Source of the DNA: Selaginella tamariscina | Taxonomy: Eukaryota; Streptophyta; Lycopodiopsida; Selaginellales; Selaginellaceae | Direction: 5' to 3' | Assembly: GCA_003024785.1 (NCBI GenBank) | Contig: PUQB01000554.1 | Coordinates: 104,278 to 168,277, forward strand | DNA: 64,000 nucleotides | In this document: positions 34,734 to 44,207 of the stretch, piece by piece | How the letters are laid out: each line of letters begins with the position of its first letter | Numbering within the stretch: position 1 is the first letter of the stretch | Notes under the pieces: generated by a model | The model's database searches: none | Seen by the model: the letters and a program-made list of their open reading frames with translations, nothing else | What the model was told of the DNA's origin: nothing | Position numbers and translations under genes: made by a program

Positions 34734-35303
34734 TGTCAAGCCACGATCCAGGAACCAGGAAGAGAACAGGATTCCAAGAACAGGAAGGCTTGACTTAGGA
34801 GCAGGACCGAGAGCAGGACAGGAATAGGAACAGGACGGATCCAGGAGCAAGACAAGATCAAGATAAGATCCGGGAGCAAGATAGGAAGGCGCAGGACAGG
34901 ATCCAGGAACAAGACAGAAACAAGACAGGATCCGGAACAAGACAAGAGCAGGACAGGATCCAGGAGTATGACAGAAAACAGAAGCGAGACAGGAGTAGGA
35001 CAGAAAACAAGACAAGAACAAGACAAAATGAGATTGATCGTAGTAAGACTGGTGTTGATAGTAACTGATTGTACAACAATTAGGTCGGAGCTTTTATGCT
35101 CACAACTCTAAGAGCTAATCTAAGCATGAGTGCTAAAAGTGGTTGCATGCATGCAGAGGTTAAGATGAGTCCACATGTCCCTTATCCTCTAGGCATATCC
35201 TGTGGCATATCCTGTAGAAATATCCTGCAACCGTATCCTGTATCCGGAATTCTGTAGGAAAGTCCTACAACCCATATCCTGTATCCTGTATCGGGTCGTG
35301 ACA
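34734..35303 (-). repeat. 5' LTR of the chromovirus
   Basis: Near-identical to 29,098-29,685 apart from small indels. Confidence 0.92.
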
Positions 35304-35308
35304 TTCGG

Positions 35309-37923
35309 TATGGAATTTACTTGTGCATAAGTGCCATTAACCCAAATGGAAGCAACTTCTTTTGCAATGGCTTCCATCTTGAATTGAGCTTTGGGCCTAG
35401 AGACTATCTCATCATAAGTTAGGGAAATGTCGGCATCGACGAGCTCATAAAAGTCATCAAGCTCTCTAGCATCTATTTCTGCATTTTCTTGAATTTTCAG
35501 TGAGGGCTAACACTCCCGAGGATGATTAAGAAAAGGATGGGATCAGGCATGACACGGCATTGATAAGGTGGTATAGGCATTTGAGGCTTAGCATCAACTT
35601 AAGGGGCATCCTGATCATGTAGGTCTAGAGGCTTCAAATTCTCTAGAAGGGTTCTATATGCATATCTTGAATGAGATCCATTGGTAAAGGCAAGGGTGAA
35701 TTGCATTCTAGGAATGGTACCAAGGAAACAAGACGAGCCTCATTAATGAAAGAGGGGTCAAGTGCATGGGAAAAGTCATCCTCATTGAACATTACATCAA
35801 TGTTTATAAGTGCCTTGCGAGATGTAAGATCCCATAATTTATAAGCTTTCTCCCAATAACATCATCTTGTGCATATTTCATAAAAATGAATTTCTTGCTT
35901 TTAGGATCAAGCTTTTTCTAAAACTAATAAGGGGTATGTGCATATGTAACACAACCAAATACCCAAAAATGAAAGACATCGAGAGGGGAGCTAGTCCAAA
36001 ACTCCTTCAGGGTCTTATCATCCAAGGCAACCCATGATGAGGTGATTTTGGACATGCATCATTGTTGCCACAACCTCTTGCCAAAAGGTCTTGTCCAAAT
36101 GTGCATCAGCTAGTAAAACACAAGCAACATTGATAACAGTGTGATTTTTCCTCTCCGCAACACCATGTTGTTGTGGGGTGTATTGAGTTATAACTTGAAG
36201 CCTTATGCATGCATCACAACAAATGCTTCGAAGCTCATTGTTGAGGTATTCACACCTTCATCAACCCAAAGGGCTTTAATCTTGCGTCCTAAAAGATTTT
36301 CAATGCAGGCTATGTACATTTAAAAAGTAGCAACAACATTGCTCTTGTTTAACAAGAAATGGATGCATGTTCGGTGGCTATAATCACCAATGAATATAAT
36401 GAAACACTTTGCACCATCATAGTTGGGCACATCAATGGGACTGCAAAGATTCAAATGGACTAAGCCCAAGAGGCTACTTGCCCAAAGCTTGTGAGGAGAG
36501 AAATTCTTGTGGTGATGCTTGCCTAAAATGTAAGCCTCACAAAATGTGAATGAAACACGTTCAAAAGTCAACCTAGTCATGATGTTGTGAAATTTCATAT
36601 GTTGGAGAGACTAATAATTCATGTGACCAAACCTTTTGTGCCATAGCTTGGCACGATTATCAGCCTTAGTGGTCTGAAAGGCATAAATTGGATCGGCAAT
36701 ACTAGTCCCCTATGAGTTGCCCACGAAACAATTGTGTACCAGTGATAGAAAAGTCACTAGAGTCAACCAAGGTTGCATCAAAGATGACCACCACACTTTG
36801 ATCGCATATCTTGGCAACATACATTAAGTTATATTGTAAAGTGGAGACATGCATGACACACCATTGAATACCATCGTCCTCCATGATCAAGTGAGAGTTG
36901 GAATTGACCAACACCCCCACAGGTATAGTGGTGTCATTGTCGATATGGACACCACATTTATTATTGCTCAACTGGTAACAGGTAAAGAGATTATTATCAT
37001 TGCCCATAAGATTAGTATAACCAGAGTTTAGAAGCCACCTACTTAGTGCCACATTTGACATTGTTGAGCTCCTTGTTAGTGCCATCCACCATGCCAACTC
37101 CATTGCTCTAAAAAAAGTTGGCTTTTACAACAATACCTAGGTGCTTAACATGCTTCAGAGCAGTGCAATCTCGAGCCTAGTGTTCCATCTCGAGGCAATG
37201 AGCACATTGATTCTTGGCAAGCTTGGGTTTGGCATGTCCATATGCCTCAAAGCCTTGGCATTTGCTGTTTTCTCACCTTGGCATCACCAATGGCCTTTAA
37301 AGCATACATTGCCTATGGCATTCCCACTCACTCACTTTGCATAGCCTCAATGTTCTCATAGCATCTGCTCAAGACATCCATGGCTAGAGGAGTAGATTCT
37401 CAACTACATTCTTCTAGCTACTTGGCAAGGATCTATAGAGCTGTAGCATTTGTTGTTCATCTGTGAGGGTGTGTGTAGCTTCAACATCTGCAATTTGGGT
37501 GAAGAAATCCTGGAGCTTGGATATGTGGGTCATATTCCTCTAGCTTCAAAGAGTCCATTTAGAAATGGATGTTAAAAGCATTCATCTCACTTTTGGCACC
37601 ATACATGTCTGCAAGCCACTTTAGCTACAGACTTAGGAATGGGTGGGGTAGTAAAGACGATGTTGGAGGTTAAGCACATAGCAATGTTCTCTCTTGTATT
37701 GGAATCTTTGAAGGTCCAATCATGAACTTCAACAACACTAAGAGTTGGAGAGGCAATAGCTCTGTCCCATTTACAACACTCAGTAAGTTGTGGAACAAGA
37801 GGTAGGATTTAAGATGCATCATGAATCTTTTAAAACCTTCTCTGAAGGTAAAAGTTAAGATGCATCTTGAATTCCCAATCAAACTCCCCAATGCATAAAT
37901 TTCTTTCCATGGTGCTACTCAAG
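35309..37923 (-). pseudogene. Copia gag/protease/integrase remnant
   Basis: Minus strand: 37,670-37,891 gag-like; 36,702-37,103 GAG-pre-integrase style (IQWCVMHVSTLQYNLMYVAK); 36,320-36,598 integrase start FCEAYILGKHHHKNF, LLGLVHLNLCSPIDVPNYDG, KCFIIFIGDYSHRTCIHFL. Many stops. It joins the RT remnant at 27,883-29,092 across the nested gypsy element. Confidence 0.65.
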
Positions 37924-37935
37924 CTTTGATATCAT
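37924..37935 (-). other. Copia primer-binding site
   Basis: Minus strand TGATATCAAAGC, two mismatches from the initiator-Met tRNA site TGGTATCAGAGC used by copia elements. Confidence 0.55.
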
Positions 37936-38006
37936 GACACAAAACGAGATTAAGCACGCTGTGTTAGCAGCCACATAAAATAGGAGTCCACAACCTAACC
38001 AGTAAG
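37936..38006 (-). repeat. 5' terminal repeat of the degraded copia element
   Basis: Partner of 27,813-27,882; followed by the target duplication TGGCA. Confidence 0.6.
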
Positions 38007-38543
38007 TGGCAAGGTATGCCCCACAACATGGCCTTCTGTAGTGAAGAGTCATTGAACCCACTGAATCGCTAGTGTTTCTATCGAGGAAGACATAGAGATC
38101 GTCCCATCGTAATTGGAGACAAGAGTCACTAGCATCTATTGGAATGGCAATGCCCCATCTTAGTACATAACCAAAGAGGTAGCTGATCTTGTTGACTGGA
38201 AACTCCCGTTCTAGAACCAACTTATCTTCAAATCAGCCGACTCCACACAATCGTACACTCTATCAGGAACTAGTAGCCGTTTGTGCATTCAACACCCGTC
38301 CGATGAGTCGTCCACCTCAGCAAATACTGCACAAAAATGCATCCGCCCACTCGATGCATTGATCGAGATAGCCAACTAGAAAACAAGTTATGCCATATAG
38401 ATGAAACAAACAAGGTGTTCTTAGCGGCAAGATTTGAAGGTGCAGCAGCTGGATTCTTCAAGTAGCCCTCGTCTTGGAGTTTCCTGGCCAAAACGTTCCA
38501 TAGATCCTGGAAGCTCACGACCTTCAAATCGAGAAGAGAGGTG
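38007..38543 (-). pseudogene. Protein-kinase-like gene, 5' piece
   Basis: Minus strand: VVSFQDLWNVLARKLQDEGY, LKNPAAAPSNLAAKNTLFVS, SIWHNLFSSWLSRSMHRVGG, then after a frame change RVYDCVESADLKISWF and VLEREFPVNKISYLFGYVLR, IDASDSCLQLRWDDLYVFLD, TLHYRRPCCGAYLA. Removing the copia element and one TGGCA copy joins AYLA to KHVYFRR at 27,807, giving an open reading across the join. The piece is cut at 38,548 by the second copia element. Confidence 0.5.
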
Positions 38544-38548
38544 ATACC

Positions 38549-38684
38549 AAATAGTTTTTCTAACTAATTTTTATTGTTTTTTCTCAATATTTATATATAG
38601 GGTTTTTTTAACAAACACAACGCTTGGAACATCCAGCGTAAAGGTTCTAGCCACCTGGCATAGACTCCAGGCTGGCTCCCAACA
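38549..38684 (-). repeat. 3' LTR of the short-LTR copia element
   Basis: Ends (element sense start) TGTTGGGAGCCAGCC; purine tract GAGTGGGAG lies immediately inside. Confidence 0.9.
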
Positions 38685-38890
38685 CTCCCACTCAGCCGTG
38701 AGAGTCCAGAACTCCCATAGCTTCACGATGACCTGCAAACTTGTCTTGCACTAACGACTTGGTCATCACATCCGCTATCATCTATTGCGTTGAAATATAC
38801 TGCAAGCTAACTCGGTTAGCCAGCACTTGCTCTCGAACAAAATGTACCTTAATTTTAAAATGTTTTGTACGTCCATGAAACCTTGGATTC

Positions 38891-40724
38891 TTAGACAGTT
38901 CGATAGCTATTATCGCAGTAGATTCTCACGGGTTGTTGAGCAGGGACTCCGACTTCTCTGAGAAAATCTGCAATCCACTTGGACTCCTTTGCAGCACCTG
39001 TAGCTGCTATATATTCAGCTTCTGTTGATGAAAGAGCCACAGTAGCTTGACGTTTACTCCCCCAACTTACGAATGCTCCTTCAAGGAAAAACAGGAAACC
39101 CCCGCAACGCGCCCCAGCTTGAAGCACTAGCCCACAATCTACGCAAACGCCCCTGAAGTGGACTTCCGAGAATCCTTGTCTCATGCCCAATCTGAATCAG
39201 TATAGCCATCCAACTTTAGCTAATTTGAGCTCTCACTTAACGCTGCTTTGGAGCTCCCACTAAGCTCCAACTCTCCTGAGGAACATCCCCAATACTTGAG
39301 ATAGTACAAAGCCGTACCTTTTAAATAACGAAGAATTCTTTTTACAGTGTTCCAGTGAATCACGCCTGGGTTTTCCAAGAACCTGGAGACGGCCCCCACA
39401 ACAAAGCTGATATTAGGTCTCGTACTAATGGCCAGATATAGCAAACAACCAACAGCTTGTCGATATGGAACTCTGCTCATTAGTGCTCTCTCCTCCTCTG
39501 ATGTTGGGCTTTGCTCATTAGACAAAGTCTATCCTAGCTCCATAGGTGTTGCAGTTGGTCGAGCTTCATCCATGCTGAACCTCTGGAGAATCTCGTCCAC
39601 GTAATGAGCTTGAGAGAGCTCAAGTATTCCTGCGCTCCTATCTCGAGTTATCTAAATACCGAGGCAAAAAGAAAGTGGTCCCGTGGTAGAAATCTCAAAT
39701 TGGTCACAAAACTTCTTCTCCAAGAATTTGACCAAAGCAGCAGGACGAGCAGCCATCAGGTTGTCGTCCACATAAAGTGCTAAATGAGCAAAACCACTAT
39801 TTGCTTGAAGGACGTAAACATTACCATCCGGTGAGATTTTTTGAAAGCCTAGTGAGACCAGGAACTTGTCCAAATGATGATACCAGGCTCGTGGAGCTTG
39901 CTTAAGCCCATACAGGGCACGCTGCAACTTGCAGACTTTGTCTTCCTGTCCTTGGATGATAAAACCCTTTGGCTGAGAGTAATAGACTTCTTCGTTTAGC
40001 TCTCCATACAGGAACACGGCCTTAATATCAAGCTGATGTAGTTCCAAATTGTAGAAGGTTGCAAGTCGGAGAAGCAGCCTGATAGAGGTTAACTTTGCCA
40101 CTGGCGAAAATGTTTCTAGGAAATCTACTCTGGCCACTTGGCTAAATCCTCGAGCGACAAATCTGGCTCGGTGCTGGAGTAATGCTCCTGAGGCGTCCAG
40201 CTTTCTTTTGAATATCCATTTGGTACTGACAACTTGTCTACCCAGAGGTAAAGTTGTTAACGTCCAAACGTTGTTGCGCTGCAGTGAGTTGTACTCCTCC
40301 TACATTGCTGCACGCCACTAGTCGGCGATTGAAGTGCTGCACGCATTGTAGTAGGTTCACGTGGAAGTGTAGCGGCTGTGAACAAGGCACGATCAGGTTG
40401 AGGAGCATGAGTTCTACTAGAACTTCTGCTCTGAGGTCTGGAGCTTTGAATATGTTGAGCCTGAGACTCTATAGCTGCAGGAGTCATATAGCTAGTTCTC
40501 CCACTACGCGTCACAGTATTAGCTAACCTTCCTGGAATTGGTGGAGCACCGACAATAGAAACATTCGAGGGTGGTGGAGCTTGAACGTCAAACTCTCCAC
40601 CATCATCGGCATCCTGCTCTAGTTCGTCAAAGACGGCATGGACCGGGTCTGGTCTTACAAAAGTTGACTCTGCGACTTGTTCTAGAGTTGGTGGTGGAGA
40701 ATCCGGAGGGTTAGCTGGTGGCAC
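38891..40724 (-). pseudogene. Copia reverse transcriptase and RNase H
   Basis: Minus strand: RVDFLETFSPVAKLTSIRLL, HQLDIKAVFLYGELNEEVYY, LYGLKQAPRAWYHHLDKFL and the active site LALYVDDNLMAAR. RNase H: AVGCLLYLAISTRPNISFVV, VSWGSKRQATVALSSTEAEY and WIADFLREVGV. Breaks near 39,650, 39,530 and 39,200; a proline-rich linker (40,257-40,724) precedes RT. Confidence 0.85.
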
Positions 40725-40778
40725 TGCATGTGGATTTGGTACAGCAGTTGGACCACCACGTGCTGGTCCGGCTGGAAT

Positions 40779-42218
40779 CTACACTGCAGCTGGTACTGGA
40801 ACCACTCTCTTGAGCTCCTCCTCCAATAAACATGGAGTAGTTTGGGTTACTGTACGTGATCCATACCTGTGCTTATAGAGCTCACATTCGTTGAAATGTA
40901 CGTTTCGACTGATGATGTATCGGCGAGACTCAACGTGATACAGGTTGTAGGCTTTTGACTCCAGTGAGTAGCCAACTATGATGCACGTAATGCTTTTTGG
41001 TTCCAGCTTCCTCCTGTTTCTGCTTGTTATTTTTGCGTAGGCAGTACAACCAAACACGCGCAAGTGTCGAAGACTTGGATGTTTCCTGCTCCATTTTATG
41101 AAGGGAACATCCCCTTGGATGGATTTGGAAGGTACTCTGTTCCGAATGTACACAGCTGTTGCTAGAGCATCCGCCCAGAAGGAGTAAGGCATCCCAGCGT
41201 GGATCAACATGCTCCGAGCACTCTCAACTAGAGTGCGATTCATCCTCTTAGCAACTCCATTTTGAGCAAGACTGTCTAGAGTGGTAAACTGCTGGTGGAT
41301 TCCTTGTTCTCGGGTATAAGCTGTGAACTCTCGAGATTTATATTCTCCTCCTCGATCGCTTCAAAGAGTTTGAAGTTTGGACCCGTGTTTGTTCTTAGTT
41401 GCTTGCTTGTAGATTTTGAAGTAGTCAAGAACTTCTGACTTCTTGCTCATGGGCCATGCAGCTGTATACTTTGAAAAATGATCGATAAATGTTACAAAGT
41501 ATTTTTTAAAATCAAGAGTTTGGATGTGAAAAGGTCCACACACGTCCGAGTGCACTAGCTCCATTGGTTTACTGCTCACAAATTCGGATTGGCTTGGAAA
41601 GGTCTGCCTAGCATGCTTGTCGAGCACACAAGCTTCACAGAATTTGAGCACCCCTGAAAGCTCCAACTCATTGACTTGAGCTTGGTCTCTTGATACTGCC
41701 TTCATCCCGTCCTCATGAAGATGTCCCAGGCGCTCATGCCAAAGCTGCATGTTTCCTAGAATGACTCTTAAGGACAGAGCTTTGGCCGGTGAGTTTTCTA
41801 GAGAAACCATAAGCTTTGCATCAAGCTTATAAAGCATTTGATATCTCAAACCTTGAGCAACCATTTTTCTGGTACGTTTCTCACTCACAATGCACTCTGC
41901 ATCGTCAAAGTAAAAAGCGAGGCCTTTGTCAGTTGACGCTCCAACTGACAATAGATTGTAACCCAACTTGGGTACGTAGAACATATCCTTGATCTGACTC
42001 TGGCTCCCATCCAAAAACTGAACAGTTACTGAGCCCACACCTGCCACTGGCAAGTCTCTGTCATCTCTGACACGTATAGTGATCTTTGACTCAGTCTTCC
42101 GAAGGAGAGAGAAACATTCTCGCTTTCCTGTCATGTGCATGGTTGCTGCTGAGTTGATCCAGATGATATCTTCATCTTCTTGAGCTGGCACATGGCTGAG
42201 ACCACTGGGTCGCACCAT
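40779..42218 (-). pseudogene. Copia protease and integrase
   Basis: Minus strand: IIWINSAATMHMTGKRE at the protease site (copia usually W-x-x-D-S-G-A; here N-S-A-A, so the catalytic Asp is missing as read), MFYVPKLGYNLLSVG, GNMQLWHERLGHLHEDGMKA and CEACVLDKHARQTFP (integrase zinc HHCC), ELVHSDVCGPFHIQTLDFKK, VTFIDHFSKYTAAWP, then MNRTLVESARSMLIHAGMPY and FWADALATAVYIRNRVPSK. One break near 41,300. Confidence 0.85.
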
Positions 42219-42317
42219 TAGTGCCCTGCTCTTAGTGTTGTTTTTCTTTTTGAGTCCGGCTCCGCGTGGAAGGCCAGTAGCTTTGTCCCGACAATCTCTA
42301 GCAAAATGACCCTCCCG

Positions 42318-43118
42318 CTAGTTGCATAGTCCGATAGGTTTCTTCATTTCCAAACTTGTACCAGTCTTATTGCCAGTGACACTGTCACTTGAGGCCTTAC
42401 GACTGGTCTGAGTGCCTCCACTTTTTCCTATTGAAGATTTTTCTGTAGGCTGCTTGTTAGAGACAACATAGAAGGCACTCACTATTTGTGACTGCTCTGC
42501 AGGATCGTCTACTTCATCTTCTTCAGCTTCATCGAGGAACGCTGCTTGTATTTCAGCAAAGTTTTTTGTTGAGTTCTTCATCATCGTCCGGAAGTACTTG
42601 TAGTCTGGAACTTTGATGGCTTTCAGTAGAATTGACTTATGGTCATCATCTGTGAACTTTACTCCCATAGCAAAGAGTTGTGAGAGGATTGACTTCATCC
42701 GTCCGAGAAACATTGCTGGAGACTCACGAGGAAGTATTTTCAACTCAAACAATTTACCTCTCAGGGTAGTCTTTGCAATGTCATCGCTTGCTTGATTCCC
42801 AAACACGTTCTTCAGCGTTGTCCAGTTCTCCCATGCTGACTTTGTCAAGTCCAGGTGATGGTGATGAAGCCTGCCAAGCCCAATCCCCATGGTTAATAGA
42901 GCTTTGTCATTGCGGATCACCCAGTCCTCCAGCTTTGGATCTCCCGATGCTGGTTTTGGCTCCTGTCCATTCACTAATCTCAGGCAGTTATCTCGTAAGA
43001 ACACGAAACTGATCTCTCTTGACCAATTTTCGAAGTCACTGCTCAAAAACAGAGGAATTGGAATCGCTTTGGTACTGGAGGCACTGCTTATCATGTCTGC
43101 AAGAACTTCTGTCACCAA
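42318..43118 (-). CDS. Copia gag
   Basis: Unbroken 266-codon frame on the minus strand: LFLSSDFENWSREISFVFLR, DKALLTMGIGLGRLHHHHLD, LKNVFGNQASDDIAKTTLRG, then an acidic stretch and a KR-rich end. The CCHC knuckle (CN-x-EGHFARDC) lies just past a stop at about 42,316. Confidence 0.85.
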   Translation of the reverse strand: MVTEVLADMISSASSTKAIPIPLFLSSDFENWSREISFVFLRDNCLRLVNGQEPKPASGDPKLEDWVIRNDKALLTMGIGLGRLHHHHLDLTKSAWENWTTLKNVFGNQASDDIAKTTLRGKLFELKILPRESPAMFLGRMKSILSQLFAMGVKFTDDDHKSILLKAIKVPDYKYFRTMMKNSTKNFAEIQAAFLDEAEEDEVDDPAEQSQIVSAFYVVSNKQPTEKSSIGKSGGTQTSRKASSDSVTGNKTGTSLEMKKPIGLCN

Positions 43119-43267
43119 CCACCCCTGTTCACATATGAACTTTTCTACTTCAAGGATCCTAGAACGCTTCTTTCATTTTTGCACCTGGTCCTCGACACGT
43201 CTCAGCAAGTTGTAATTTCTCTCGCTTCGCTCCACAGCGAATCCCCTCTCTTCCATGATCGTTTCAC

Positions 43268-43279
43268 GCTCTGATACCA
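43268..43279 (-). other. Copia primer-binding site
   Basis: Minus strand TGGTATCAGAGC, the exact initiator-Met tRNA complement. Confidence 0.9.
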
Positions 43280-43402
43280 AGACAGTTTTTCTAACTAACT
43301 TTTTATTGTTATATATCGGATTTTTTTAATCAACACAACGCTTGGAACATCCAGCGTAAAGGTTCTAGCCACCTGGCATAGACTCCAGGCTGGCTCCCAA
43401 CA
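43280..43402 (-). repeat. 5' LTR of the short-LTR copia element
   Basis: Partner of 38,549-38,684; followed by ATACC. Confidence 0.9.
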
Positions 43403-43407
43403 ATACC

Positions 43408-43450
43408 TTCCTTAGATAGCATCCCCAAGCAGCTCTGGATTAAAAATTAC
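43408..43450 (-). pseudogene. Protein-kinase-like gene, most upstream readable piece
   Basis: Minus strand reads NPELLGDAI, then a stop, up to the ATACC duplication, followed across the copia element by the 38,543 piece. A CCAG at about 43,434 could be its splice acceptor. Very short, so weak evidence. Confidence 0.3.
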
Positions 43451-44207
43451 CTACATTAGTAAAAACCTTAAAATATTACAAAGTATATACATAGCAAAAA
43501 ATAAGAAATCTCAAACCAAGATAATAAGTTAATAAATATGAAGATTAATTTTTAATCTTTGGTTGTAATATTTTTTAAAAATATTAAAATTATTTATGGT
43601 GTAACTAATCCTATAATCAAATAATATTTATATAATTTATAAGATAATTTAAATGTAATGAAGTATATATATTTTCTTTATATATATAAATTATAACTTA
43701 ACTCCAATTCTTATATGAACTTTTAAGATATATTACATTATCATGGATTCCTTAATTTTAATATAACTACTGTATATGTTAATCGGTTATTACACAGTTT
43801 AAATTTTTTCATGAATATAAACAAAGCATGTGAATAAATAGGAAAATTGTTAAATTAACCCTCTAGTTTTATATATTATCAAACTAACCCTTCAGTTTTA
43901 TATAATTTTGAAGTGATTAATCAATACATGCAATGGTGTATATTTTGGCATTAAACAATATATTTGTCATTTGTGTTATAGATTATAAATTTAAACAAGA
44001 TATTGCATGTGAGTGTGGGTGTATGTGTGTGTTCTGATTAGCAATCAAATTAACTTAAGGCCAATTTGAAAATTATATAAAATTATTAATAATTTTCCAT
44101 TCTTATTTGTATTGAACTGATGGCATTGCTAACATTTTGCATATCTTTGGTTTTTTGTATATGCTTCTCTCCGTTCCACATATAACCACACACACACACA
44201 CACACGC
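43451..44207. other. AT-rich 5' flank of the PPR gene
   Basis: No gene seen; ends in a (CA)n tract at about 44,188-44,206 that abuts the first readable PPR exon. Confidence 0.6.

Larger units (their letters stand above)
29098..35303 (-). mobile_element. Ty3/gypsy chromovirus (with chromodomain), nested in copia
   Basis: A 6,206-bp element between TTCGG target duplications (29,093-29,097 and 35,304-35,308). LTRs of 588 and 570 bp begin TGTCAAGCCA and end GGGTCGTGACA on the plus strand. The minus strand carries gag with zinc knuckle, protease, reverse transcriptase, RNase H, integrase and a C-terminal chromodomain, the order of plant chromoviruses. Coding frames are broken by scattered single-base shifts; domains are otherwise well kept, so the insertion is fairly young. 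Confidence 0.92.
27813..38006 (-). mobile_element. Degraded Ty1/copia element with about 70-bp terminal repeats, split by a gypsy insertion
   Basis: Bounded by TGGCA at 27,808-27,812 and again at 38,007-38,011, a 5-bp target duplication. Terminal repeats at 27,813-27,882 and 37,936-38,006 both start TGACACAAAACG. On its minus strand a primer-binding site resembling TGGTATCAGAGC (here TGATATCAAAGC) lies just inside at 37,924-37,935. The internal region is full of stops but shows copia gag, GAG-pre-integrase, integrase and reverse transcriptase pieces. Without the inserted gypsy element it is about 4.0 kb long. Confidence 0.7.
38549..43402 (-). mobile_element. Ty1/copia element with short LTRs
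   Basis: A 4,854-bp element between ATACC target duplications (38,544-38,548 and 43,403-43,407). LTRs of 136 and 123 bp are nearly identical over their last 75 bp, which suggests recent insertion. Primer-binding site TGGTATCAGAGC (minus) is perfect at 43,268-43,279. The minus strand carries gag, protease, integrase, RT and RNase H in copia order. Frames are interrupted by a few stops or shifts. Confidence 0.93.
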
